In this document: piece by piece, positions 18,684 to 28,238 of the stretch
Layout of the letters: each line of letters opens with the position of its first letter
Numbering within the stretch: the first letter of the stretch is position 1
From: Bacteroidota bacterium
Lineage (GTDB): Bacteria; Bacteroidota; Ignavibacteria; Palsa-1295
DNA length: 64,000 nt
Direction: 5' to 3'
Assembly (NCBI GenBank): GCA_030706745.1
Contig: JAUZNX010000010.1
Location: 1 to 64,000, forward strand
The notes under the pieces: generated by a model
The model's input: the letters and a program-made list of their open reading frames with translations, nothing else
Told to the model about the DNA's origin: nothing
Databases searched by the model: none
Translations under genes and position numbers: made by a program

Positions 18684-20615
18684 CTACCATTTCACAGGAG
18701 TCTCATACATCTCGATTCCGCCGCTCCGCGAGAGTGCGAGTCTTCTTCCGTCGTGGCTAAGTGCAAAGCTGGTGACCCTATCGCCTCCACCAAATTCAAT
18801 CGTTTGTCCAGACGAGCGTTCGGATGCGTACATGGCTGTATCGCCAGACTGAGTAGCACAATAGAAAATCCAGGATCCATTACGCGAAAATCCGATTTGA
18901 TCCGCCCGTCGAGCGCTGAAGGTCGCTATCAAAGAGCCGTCGAAAGTATTCCAGACTTTGGCCGAATCATTCCACGAAGCGATCGCAACGAACTTACTAT
19001 CAGAAGAAACAGCGGCAGAACGGACGCCTGTGCCTGGCCCAGCACTAAATCGCGCGAGAATTCTTCGACTCGCGAAATCATAAAGGTTGGCGGTGTCATT
19101 GCCTTGCCAATCACTGCCAAATGCAACAATCTTGTTCGCTCCAGCAGATATGAAACGTGGGATGCTCCTTAGGTCCGGAGCTGTTCTCAGGACCTCCAGT
19201 GACGGAAGGCGATGGATCGTGAACGTATCCTTCGAGCTTCTCACAAGCATGGTGTCATTCCCAAGAAGCCCGACCACGAACCGCCACTCACCGAGCGTAT
19301 TCGGAAGCATCTGGCTATTGCCATCACAATCCAGGAGTAACACCGAGCCATCATGCCCGAACGGCTGAACAATCGTCCGGCCATCGGGTGAGAGAAATCG
19401 CTCGGATGGCAAGCCATGCTTCGCCCACCGGACATGACCGTCCTGAGCATCGAGCGCATAGAGATTACCAGTAAATAAGGTCTTCCCATCCGAACTGAAC
19501 CCAAGAAGTTGTTCTGCCGGGCGGTTGATGTACTCTATCTCGTGCGTCCGAACGTTCACGGTCATCAGCAATCCATCATAACTGCCAATGAGCAGGGTCG
19601 TACCATCGCCGGGCAGAACATCCAGAATTTCCATGACTCGGCTTAATCCGATGCCCCACGGCCGCTCGGAATGATCGCGTGGATAGACAAAGAGGCTATC
19701 CAATCCATCGCCTGGTCCACCTTCGATCGCCATCCCCCAGGTTTGCACTTCATATCGGGCAATCAGGTAGTCTCCATCCGCAAGCAGCGCTGCGGATGCC
19801 GGTTGTTCGAGTACGGTCCGAGGGGGTACACTTCGAGACGATGGTTGCAGAGCAGTCAATTGACCGTTGCGAGTATCAATCAATGATGCCACTTCTCCCC
19901 GTCTTCCTCGCGTAAGGAACACGGTGTTGCCAATAACTTTAGGTGTCCCGTACTCAAAGCTGTCCTCGATGAACCGTCTATTACCCAGCGTTCGTGCGTC
20001 ATAGATCAATAACTGCCCGTACCAATACACCACGAGCTTCGATCCGTCCTGACTGAAGGAGATCGTATAGGTGTTCGGCCACTCTCGACGGGCGGGCATC
20101 ACGGCGGATGCAATTGTGTCGGTGCTGCCAATGACTCGAAGTGTCAGGATGCCATTTGTCCCAAGCGTTGCAATGTGGATTCCATCGGGGGCAAGCATGC
20201 ACTTGCATAAACGTATATCGGAGTCAAGCCTCACAGCGTGACCATTCCTCAGACTCAGTCGAACAACAGAGAACAGGTCGCTACCACGCATCGGCACGTC
20301 AGCAAGCCCGCCAGAATACCGATAGACGATTTCGCTCGAAAGAAGGACGAGCGCTGTATCACCCGGCGCGAAACGCATCTCGGAGTGCCGGCCCGCAGGA
20401 ATCTGTTGCGTTCGAGTGAAATGGTGGCCACGCACATCCCAGAATTGCAGGGCACTGTCGCTTGCAATCGCGAGTGTTTTGCCCGAGTGCGAAAAGGCAT
20501 GGGCTGTCACACCCGAAATGCGTTCCGTCTTCCAGAGCAGCCGGGGCGCATCCGGCGTCTGCGCTGCGGATATGCTTGAGAGAAGGAGGAGTGCCAGAAC
20601 GAGTCGATGTCGCAT
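18684..20615 (-). CDS. Exported beta-propeller (WD40-like) protein, short paralog
   Basis: The 643-residue protein begins at the ATG at 20615, giving MRHRLVLALLLLSS and a signal peptide ending SAAQ; the longer frame to 20663 adds residues before the signal and is rejected. It consists of propeller blades throughout (TAHAFSHSGKTLAIAS, ALQFWDVRG, FVAIASWNDSAKVWNT) and ends right after the last blade (GIEMYETPVKW). It therefore lacks the extra C-terminal domain of the paralog at 15076-17331. It is divergently transcribed from the lipoprotein gene at 20728. The role is unknown. Confidence 0.82.
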   Translation of the reverse strand: MRHRLVLALLLLSSISAAQTPDAPRLLWKTERISGVTAHAFSHSGKTLAIASDSALQFWDVRGHHFTRTQQIPAGRHSEMRFAPGDTALVLLSSEIVYRYSGGLADVPMRGSDLFSVVRLSLRNGHAVRLDSDIRLCKCMLAPDGIHIATLGTNGILTLRVIGSTDTIASAVMPARREWPNTYTISFSQDGSKLVVYWYGQLLIYDARTLGNRRFIEDSFEYGTPKVIGNTVFLTRGRRGEVASLIDTRNGQLTALQPSSRSVPPRTVLEQPASAALLADGDYLIARYEVQTWGMAIEGGPGDGLDSLFVYPRDHSERPWGIGLSRVMEILDVLPGDGTTLLIGSYDGLLMTVNVRTHEIEYINRPAEQLLGFSSDGKTLFTGNLYALDAQDGHVRWAKHGLPSERFLSPDGRTIVQPFGHDGSVLLLDCDGNSQMLPNTLGEWRFVVGLLGNDTMLVRSSKDTFTIHRLPSLEVLRTAPDLRSIPRFISAGANKIVAFGSDWQGNDTANLYDFASRRILARFSAGPGTGVRSAAVSSDSKFVAIASWNDSAKVWNTFDGSLIATFSARRADQIGFSRNGSWIFYCATQSGDTAMYASERSSGQTIEFGGGDRVTSFALSHDGRRLALSRSGGIEMYETPVKW

Positions 20616-20727
20616 CACTTGGAGAAACGGATCTATTAACAATCGAACACATGAGCGCGCCAAAAGTTACGTTTACCCCCATGCACTTAGTGGAGGAGTC
20701 AAATGTTATTCGGCTAAAGGAAGCGTG

Positions 20728-21465
20728 ATGCGCCGCACAATTTCGATTCTAATTTTTCTCGCGAGCTTCGGTTTTTCGGGCTGTCTCGAAATCTACTACG
20801 ATGTGGTTGTTCATCCCAATGGAACATTCACGCTGAGGCAGACGACGGGATTTGGCGATAGCTACTTCGCCATGATCTATGATTTTGCACGTACGCTGAG
20901 ACATGACAGCATCAGTCTCAATAAGCGAGCGTTTCTCGATAGCTGCCACCTCGCTCTTCATTTGGTACACCAGGTCGAGATGGATTCTCTCACAAGTGTC
21001 CACCGCATGGTTGGAACCCATGGGATAACATCGCTGCGAATGTACGATACAACCGTGGACTCGATGATCTTCTTCACAACGGCGATTGAAGTATCGAATG
21101 CGGACTCGCTTCCAGCAGCGTTCTCCCTGCTGGCTGATCGACACGATTATGCGCTCCTAGGCAAGGCGCAAGTCTCCAGCAAGATGACGCTAAGTGTCAC
21201 GAATACGCCAAATAGTCTTGTGTTGTCCTACCATAGCCGTCATCTTTCCTCGTCGGATTCTCTTGAGATGGTGGGACTTCTGCTCGATTGTTTACCCGAT
21301 GATGTCGGACTCCACCTGCGGGTATTTGCGAATGCTCTGGGCCCTACTGAAAACAAGCGAACCAAGCGTATCGCCGGCGGCGAGGACTTCTCATTTGGGC
21401 TGAAAGACATCAAGGAGTTCAAAGAACTTCAAGATGTTACGTTTACAATTCTGAAGCAACGGTAA
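20728..21465 (+). CDS. Lipoprotein, function unknown
   Basis: The 245-residue protein has a lipoprotein signal peptide (FLASFGFSGC, Cys at about residue 21) and a mixed alpha/beta body starting EIYYDVVVHPNGTF. It shows periodic short beta strands and a C-terminal charged part. I do not recognise a family. The ATG at 20728 is chosen because it creates the lipobox; longer in-frame extension reads through the divergent gene's start region. The intergenic space to the divergent propeller gene is 112 bases. Confidence 0.75.
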   Translation: MRRTISILIFLASFGFSGCLEIYYDVVVHPNGTFTLRQTTGFGDSYFAMIYDFARTLRHDSISLNKRAFLDSCHLALHLVHQVEMDSLTSVHRMVGTHGITSLRMYDTTVDSMIFFTTAIEVSNADSLPAAFSLLADRHDYALLGKAQVSSKMTLSVTNTPNSLVLSYHSRHLSSSDSLEMVGLLLDCLPDDVGLHLRVFANALGPTENKRTKRIAGGEDFSFGLKDIKEFKELQDVTFTILKQR

Positions 21466-21498
21466 TTTTTCCCTTCGCCGCACGGACTTCCGGTTTTC

Positions 21499-21529
21499 TT
21501 GGTTAGCGCGGCGGCAGTTCGTATTTTTG
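21499..21529 (+). promoter_or_regulatory. pyrG promoter (TTG, 20-bp gap, TATTTTTG)
   Basis: TTG at 21499-21501 and TATTTTTG at 21522-21529 are spaced by 20 bases, matching the -33/-7 promoter of Bacteroidota. The pyrG start follows 27 bases later. Confidence 0.6.
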
Positions 21530-21547
21530 TAATCCAGAGCGGAGTAA

Positions 21548-23798
<2,251 letters not shown>

Positions 23799-23807
23799 AA
23801 CTCAATG

Positions 23808-24242
23808 CTACCGATGAAAAAAATAGCTACCATAAGGACCCAAAATAGTATCCCGCCTATAGTATGTAACGAAACCAAGTTTGGAGAGTGTATCACTCGC
23901 CCACGAAGGTTCGACTCCCAAAGTAAGCGAATCATGCGGGAAAATCAAACTGAGATTGAAGGAAATCGTAGCGATCTGCTGGTGGTTCGAGGTGATGTGG
24001 ATTATTGTATCGGCGACCGAATTGAAAGCAATAGCAGGTTCAGATTGCGCCCCGGCCCATGATATGCTCGCCGATGGGCTATCAATGCTTAATAGGGTTT
24101 GAACGCCATGCTTGTAGTCATCCGATTTCCAAGTCCCATTGATTATGGAAAGCGGCGCTTCGGTCGACGACGTGGAGGTGTTACACCCTGCAAAGAGTAA
24201 CGCCATACATAGTAGTCTGCAAAACACTTTGATTTCGACCAT
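23808..24242 (-). CDS. Small lipoprotein, function unknown
   Basis: The 144-residue protein has a lipoprotein signal peptide (MALLFAGC, Cys at about residue 20), a Ser/Thr-rich linker and then a beta-rich domain starting NGTWKSDDYKHGVQTLL. This is reminiscent of small lipocalin-like lipoproteins, but I cannot name the family. Its ATG overlaps the DUF4926 stop by one base (TAATG), so it is the third gene of a tight minus-strand operon that continues into the broken HEPN gene. Confidence 0.65.
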   Translation of the reverse strand: MVEIKVFCRLLCMALLFAGCNTSTSSTEAPLSIINGTWKSDDYKHGVQTLLSIDSPSASISWAGAQSEPAIAFNSVADTIIHITSNHQQIATISFNLSLIFPHDSLTLGVEPSWASDTLSKLGFVTYYRRDTILGPYGSYFFHR

Positions 24243-24466
24243 TATGCAACGACCTTCTCGTTATCGATATGATGTAACACGAGAAACTGCTCGGCACGAA
24301 GAGCAGGAAGCGCATAAGTCTGGCCGAAGCGATCTGAGAATTCGACAAGGTAATACCCCGAGCCGGAATCGTCCACAATGGTCCCAACATCCCCTCGCGA
24401 AAGCCCTTCTGCCGGAATATCTTCCAGAAGTGCAACCACGTCTAACTCGTTGATTGAAGCGTTCAT
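24242..24466 (-). CDS. DUF4926 protein
   Basis: The 74-residue protein matches the DUF4926 family: ELDVVALLEDIPAEGL, RGDVGTIVDD, YLVEFSDRFGQTYA. These small SH3-like beta proteins are often encoded next to DUF6883 genes, as here, where the ATG overlaps the DUF6883 stop (ATGA). The pairing looks like a small two-component module, possibly effector and antidote; this is an inference. The ATG at 24466 is chosen over upstream frames because homology starts at MNASINELD. Confidence 0.85.
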   Translation of the reverse strand: MNASINELDVVALLEDIPAEGLSRGDVGTIVDDSGSGYYLVEFSDRFGQTYALPALRAEQFLVLHHIDNEKVVA

Positions 24467-24825
24467 GTTCGTCTCCGTTCTGGCGCCTTTCGCCGTTTTA
24501 GGTAACAGCTCACCAAGCGAGGAAAATCCTCGTTTTGCCGGATGATCCAAATGCTGCGAAATCGGAATGTCCGCTCAGGGCGAACAATCGTGGTGTCGAC
24601 ATAATAGAGCATTCCGTACTCATTCGGACGGGTGAAGGCCACTTCCTCGGTCTCAATGATCTCCCGCAGCAAGGACCGGAGCTGATCCTGATTGCTTCGA
24701 TCGAACCCAAGCAGTTTCGAAAAGAGATAGGCTTTATGATGCCCCTCGTCGTGATCTGGACTCAAGCAATACTGATCGAGCTTCTCATCCGCGATAATGG
24801 CCCGCTCTCCATTCGGCAGCTTCAT
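24463..24825 (-). CDS. DUF6883 protein
   Basis: The 120-residue protein shows the DUF6883 pattern: LPNGERAIIADEKLDQYCL, a HDEGHHKAYLFSKLLGF block, then an alpha/beta C-terminal half with basic residues at the end (YLKRRKAPERRRT). DUF6883 also occurs as the C-terminal part of polymorphic toxins, so a nuclease-like or nucleic-acid-binding role is possible but unproven. It is the first gene of the operon with DUF4926, a lipoprotein and HEPN. Confidence 0.8.
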   Translation of the reverse strand: MKLPNGERAIIADEKLDQYCLSPDHDEGHHKAYLFSKLLGFDRSNQDQLRSLLREIIETEEVAFTRPNEYGMLYYVDTTIVRPERTFRFRSIWIIRQNEDFPRLVSCYLKRRKAPERRRT

Positions 24826-24860
24826 ACTTCAAAACTACGAATGTTCCCGGCGGCCTTTCA

Positions 24861-24887
24861 GGAATCCCTTTCAGGGATTCCGTTTTG
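24861..24887. repeat. 9-bp hairpin between divergent genes
   Basis: GGAATCCCT/AGGGATTCC (24861-24869 with 24873-24881) with a 3-base loop, followed on the plus strand by GTTTTG. It lies between the divergent DUF6883 and MBOAT genes and could be a plus-strand attenuator or terminator remnant. Confidence 0.4.
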
Positions 24888-24939
24888 CCCATAGCCTTGC
24901 GGCACAACTTCGCGTACCAGAAAGTTAAGAGGCACCTGA

Positions 24940-26361
24940 ATGGTTTTTAACAGTCTCGCTTTCGCCATATTCTTGCCGATTGTTCTCATCGGCTACTACC
25001 TGTTGCCCTTCATAGGACAAAACAGGTTCTTGCTGCTGGCGAGTCTCGTGTTCTATGCGTGGTGGGACTGGCGCTTCCTCGGACTGCTTGGCCTGACGGT
25101 CGTCGTCGATTATTACGCTTCGCATGCGATTAAGAAGGCACCCACGCCACAGCGCAAAAAACTATGGCTGCGGCTTTCGATCGGGACGAACCTGCTGGTG
25201 CTCGGTGTATTCAAGTATGCGAACTTTGGCATCACATCGTTCGAAGCGATGCTGCGCGGGATTGGATTCCATGTGAACCCGATCACCATTCAACTCGCGC
25301 TGCCGATCGGTATCAGCTTTTACACGTTCATGTCGATGGCCTATGTCATCGATGTGTACTGGGACAAGTTCGATCCGGTCGATGACTTCTTCGACTTCGC
25401 GCTGTTCGTCTCGTACTTCCCGCATCTCGTCGCGGGGCCGATCCTGAGGGCGCACCAACTCATCCCGCAGCTTACGCACGAGCGGCGCGTCAGCAAGGAG
25501 CAGATCCGTGACGGACTGGCGCTGATGCTCGTTGGCTATTTGCGCAAAGTGCTGATCGCGGACACCCTCGCCTCCATTGTCGATCGGGCGTTCCTAAACC
25601 CGGCGGGTATGTCGAGTACCGATCTCGTTGTGCGACTGTGGCTGTGCGCGATCCAGATCTATGGCGATTTCGCCGGCTATAGCGACATCGCGCGCGGCGT
25701 GAGCAAGCTCTTTGGTATCGAGTTGCATCTGAACTTCGCCACTCCGCTTCTCTCGCAAAACATTACTGAGTTCTGGCGGCGCTGGCATATCTCACTTTCG
25801 AGTTGGCTGCGCGATTACGTCTATATTCCACTCGGCGGAAACCGAAAAGGCCACGCGCGAGCCTACCTGAATCTGCTCATCACGATGTTCGTGAGCGGCC
25901 TGTGGCACGGCGCGAACTGGACCTTCGTCGCGTTCGGCGCGGTGCACGGCATCTCACTCTCAGTACACAAAGCCTGGGCCTCGTGGCGCGGCGAGACGAT
26001 ACCAAAGCATTACGGCACGAACCCGTGGACCTTTTGGACGCCATTCAAAGTATTCGTAACATTCAATCTCTTCGCGTTCTCGCTTGTCCTCTTTCGGAGT
26101 CCGAGCTTTGGCGCAGCGGCAAATTACATCGCCAACATCTTCATGTTCCGGCCAGGAATGCGGTTTGGCGAGACGCTCTTTGTTCTTCCGTTTGTGCTGC
26201 TAACGCTGGCGATGGATTCGCTGCAGTATACGCACTTCGGCGTAGAGTTGTTGGGCCGCATGAACGTCGTGACGCGCGCTGTCGTACTCGGCACGCTCCT
26301 AGCGCTTGTCCTCATCGCGGGATCGGATAATAGCCTGCCATTTGTCTATTTTCAATTCTGA
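24940..26361 (+). CDS. MBOAT family O-acyltransferase (AlgI-like)
   Basis: The 473-residue polytopic membrane protein has the AlgI/DltB-type MBOAT signature. Markers are FAIFLPIVLIGYYLL at the start, YFPHLVAGPILR, FAGYSDIARGVSKLFG, NITEFWRRWHISLSSWLRDYVY, and SGLWHGANWTF with the catalytic His. Such enzymes pass an acyl group through the membrane to an extracellular acceptor, usually with an SGNH-type partner. That partner follows directly (TGATG, 1-base overlap), so the pair probably acetylates an exopolysaccharide or cell-wall polymer. Confidence 0.95.
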   Translation: MVFNSLAFAIFLPIVLIGYYLLPFIGQNRFLLLASLVFYAWWDWRFLGLLGLTVVVDYYASHAIKKAPTPQRKKLWLRLSIGTNLLVLGVFKYANFGITSFEAMLRGIGFHVNPITIQLALPIGISFYTFMSMAYVIDVYWDKFDPVDDFFDFALFVSYFPHLVAGPILRAHQLIPQLTHERRVSKEQIRDGLALMLVGYLRKVLIADTLASIVDRAFLNPAGMSSTDLVVRLWLCAIQIYGDFAGYSDIARGVSKLFGIELHLNFATPLLSQNITEFWRRWHISLSSWLRDYVYIPLGGNRKGHARAYLNLLITMFVSGLWHGANWTFVAFGAVHGISLSVHKAWASWRGETIPKHYGTNPWTFWTPFKVFVTFNLFAFSLVLFRSPSFGAAANYIANIFMFRPGMRFGETLFVLPFVLLTLAMDSLQYTHFGVELLGRMNVVTRAVVLGTLLALVLIAGSDNSLPFVYFQF

Positions 26362-27383
26362 TGCGAGAATCTTTTATCAAGAAGTATCGCGCTGAATTTC
26401 AGTACCTCGTTCTGAGTGCTGCTGGCATTGGCATCGTGGCGTATGCGCTGATCTATGTGGCGACGATTTCCGTACCGCACCTGCCGCTCGCAAACAAGCG
26501 GACGTTCTACGGACTCCTCCGCGCCCAGATGGCCGTCGATCTTTCGGCAAAGCTACCAGCACAAAAGCGAGAGATGGTACTGTTCTTGGGCAGCTCTGTC
26601 GTCGAGCGTGGAGTCTCGGAGCGCGCGATGGATTCCGTCTTCGCCAAAGATCATACTCCATTCGAAACGATGAACGCCGGGACGGGCGGATTTTCCGCCG
26701 AGGCAAACCTGCCGATGTTCCGCGCCATGCTCGATCAGGGACTCAAGCCCACATGCGTCGTCTATGGTGTTTGTATACAGGAGTTCAACCGCGTCTCAAC
26801 GGTCCACGCCTTCTTTGAAACGAAAGACACCGCAACGATCAAACTCAAGTCGAAGACGCTATGGAATATCCTCCGCTATGGACCGACAGCGCTCGCGCCA
26901 CTCCTCGCCGCGGATCACCTGCATCAGTATCTCTTCGCGGCGAACAACGCCTTCCGCGATGTACCGAATCTGAACCTCTTCGATCGCATGATGTTCGGCG
27001 AAAATCATCCGCCACTCGATAGCGACTACCAGTTCTCTTCGGTGTATTATCAGGACCTGCGCGAGATCGTCCGGCTATGTAAGGAGCACGGCATTCAGGT
27101 TGCTCTCTACAACGCGCCGCTCCGCCAGCGCGCACCGGGTGAAGTGGACATTCCCTACGAGCATCGCGCCGAGAGCTATGGTGCTGCGCTCGCGCTTGCG
27201 CGTGAGATGAATATCCCGCTCTGGAATTTCGATCACAAAGGCTTCTTCACGCGAGACGAATTCCAGGACAACTACCATCTTACCCCCATCGGCGCCCGCC
27301 GGATTTCGGTGATGCTCGGTGATTCGATTGTCAGATGGCGGCAAGGCTCTATCTCTCGAGATGAGGTGGAGACGCTGGAATAG
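26361..27383 (+). CDS. SGNH/GDSL-type hydrolase-like acyltransfer partner
   Basis: The 340-residue protein has an N-terminal membrane anchor (about residues 14-36) followed by an SGNH-type domain. The first block is FLGSSVVERGVS with the candidate nucleophilic Ser, and the last is DNYHLTPIGARRIS with the Asp-x-x-His pair. It is translationally coupled to the MBOAT gene and probably completes acyl transfer outside the membrane. The last 103 bases are duplicated downstream of the toxin-antitoxin module (28135-28237). Confidence 0.85.
   Translation: MRESFIKKYRAEFQYLVLSAAGIGIVAYALIYVATISVPHLPLANKRTFYGLLRAQMAVDLSAKLPAQKREMVLFLGSSVVERGVSERAMDSVFAKDHTPFETMNAGTGGFSAEANLPMFRAMLDQGLKPTCVVYGVCIQEFNRVSTVHAFFETKDTATIKLKSKTLWNILRYGPTALAPLLAADHLHQYLFAANNAFRDVPNLNLFDRMMFGENHPPLDSDYQFSSVYYQDLREIVRLCKEHGIQVALYNAPLRQRAPGEVDIPYEHRAESYGAALALAREMNIPLWNFDHKGFFTRDEFQDNYHLTPIGARRISVMLGDSIVRWRQGSISRDEVETLE
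27280..27382 (+). repeat. Direct repeat, upstream copy (3' end of SGNH gene)
   Basis: A 103-base segment covering the last 34 codons of the SGNH gene. About 93 of 103 bases match 28135-28237 without gaps. The two copies flank the toxin-antitoxin pair. Confidence 0.9.
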
Positions 27384-27486
27384 TGTGTCCACAGGATTAC
27401 TTCCGAGCAATCGAACCCGATACTCTCTTTCGCGGTTTTTCAAGCATGGCAGGGTTGCCAGGCCTGCTAAGCGAAAGGACGACACC

Positions 27487-27714
27487 ATGCATCAGATTAC
27501 CATTCAAGAAGCCGCCTCTCGCATTTCGAGCGTGTTCAGCGACGTGCTTCGTGGCGAGGAGATCGTCCTCACCGACCATGATACTCCAGTCATGAAGATG
27601 ACACCGATTGCTCTCCAGCAAAAGAGTCGGCTGAAGTTCGGAAGTTTGAAGGGAAAAATCTTCATGTCTGACGATTTCAATGATACTCCCGAAGAATTCG
27701 GTCAGTACATTTAG
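27487..27714 (+). CDS. Antitoxin, Phd/YefM family
   Basis: The 75-residue protein has the Phd/YefM N-terminal DNA-binding pattern MHQITIQEAASRISSVFSDVLRGEEIVLTDHDTPVMKMTP, shortened here to its start. The C-terminal acidic tail (DFNDTPEEFGQYI) is of the kind that wraps the toxin. It precedes the PIN toxin by 3 bases and should repress the operon. The ATG at 27487 is chosen over an in-frame start inside the SGNH gene because homology starts at MHQIT. Confidence 0.9.
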   Translation: MHQITIQEAASRISSVFSDVLRGEEIVLTDHDTPVMKMTPIALQQKSRLKFGSLKGKIFMSDDFNDTPEEFGQYI

Positions 27715-27717
27715 GCT

Positions 27718-28104
27718 GTGAATCTCCTTCTCGACACCCAATCGTTTCTCTGGTACGTGATGGGTGACGCGCGACTGCCGCAAATTGCCCGCTCATATAT
27801 CGAGGATCCCTCCAACCCCTATCAGATTAGTGTTGCAAGTCTCTGGGAGCTCGCCATCAAGGATGGCTCTGGTAAGCTGCGGTTGGATGTGTCGTTCCAT
27901 GAACTCGTCGATCAGTACGTTCTTGGAAGCGGGCTCACGATTTTGCCGATCAGCGTTGATCATCTTTTGGAACTGCGGCGGCTACCACATCATCACCGTG
28001 ACCCTTTCGACCGCATCATCATTGCGCAGAGCATCGTTGAAGAGCTGACCGTCATCACTACCGATTCGCAGTTTGAAAAGTATCCGATCCGCATAGCGCG
28101 CTGA
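27718..28104 (+). CDS. Toxin, PIN-domain ribonuclease (VapC-like)
   Basis: The 128-residue PIN domain has the acidic metal-binding residues: Asp in LLDTQSFLW, Glu in SLWELAIKD, Asp in DPFDRIIIAQS and Asp in TTDSQF. These nucleases cut tRNA or rRNA when freed from the antitoxin. Pairing a PIN toxin with a Phd-type antitoxin is common. The start is GTG at 27718, three bases after the antitoxin stop. The HHHRDPFDR segment marks this as the subtype often called type II toxin-antitoxin PIN protein. Confidence 0.92.
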   Translation: MNLLLDTQSFLWYVMGDARLPQIARSYIEDPSNPYQISVASLWELAIKDGSGKLRLDVSFHELVDQYVLGSGLTILPISVDHLLELRRLPHHHRDPFDRIIIAQSIVEELTVITTDSQFEKYPIRIAR

Positions 28105-28134
28105 CGAGCGTACTTGAGTGGCAGCTTGACGCCC

Positions 28135-28237
28135 TCACCCCCATCGGCGCGCGCCGGATTTCGGGGATGCTCGGCGATTCGATTGTCCGCTGGCAGCAAG
28201 GCTCTATCTCTCGAGATGAGGTGGGGACACTGGAATG
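28135..28237 (+). repeat. Direct repeat, downstream copy (duplicated SGNH gene end)
   Basis: It encodes, in frame, LTPIGARRISGMLGDSIVRW and the rest of the SGNH C-terminus including its own stop. It is a near copy of 27280-27382. It has no start of its own and is not a gene. Confidence 0.9.
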
Positions 28238-28238
28238 A

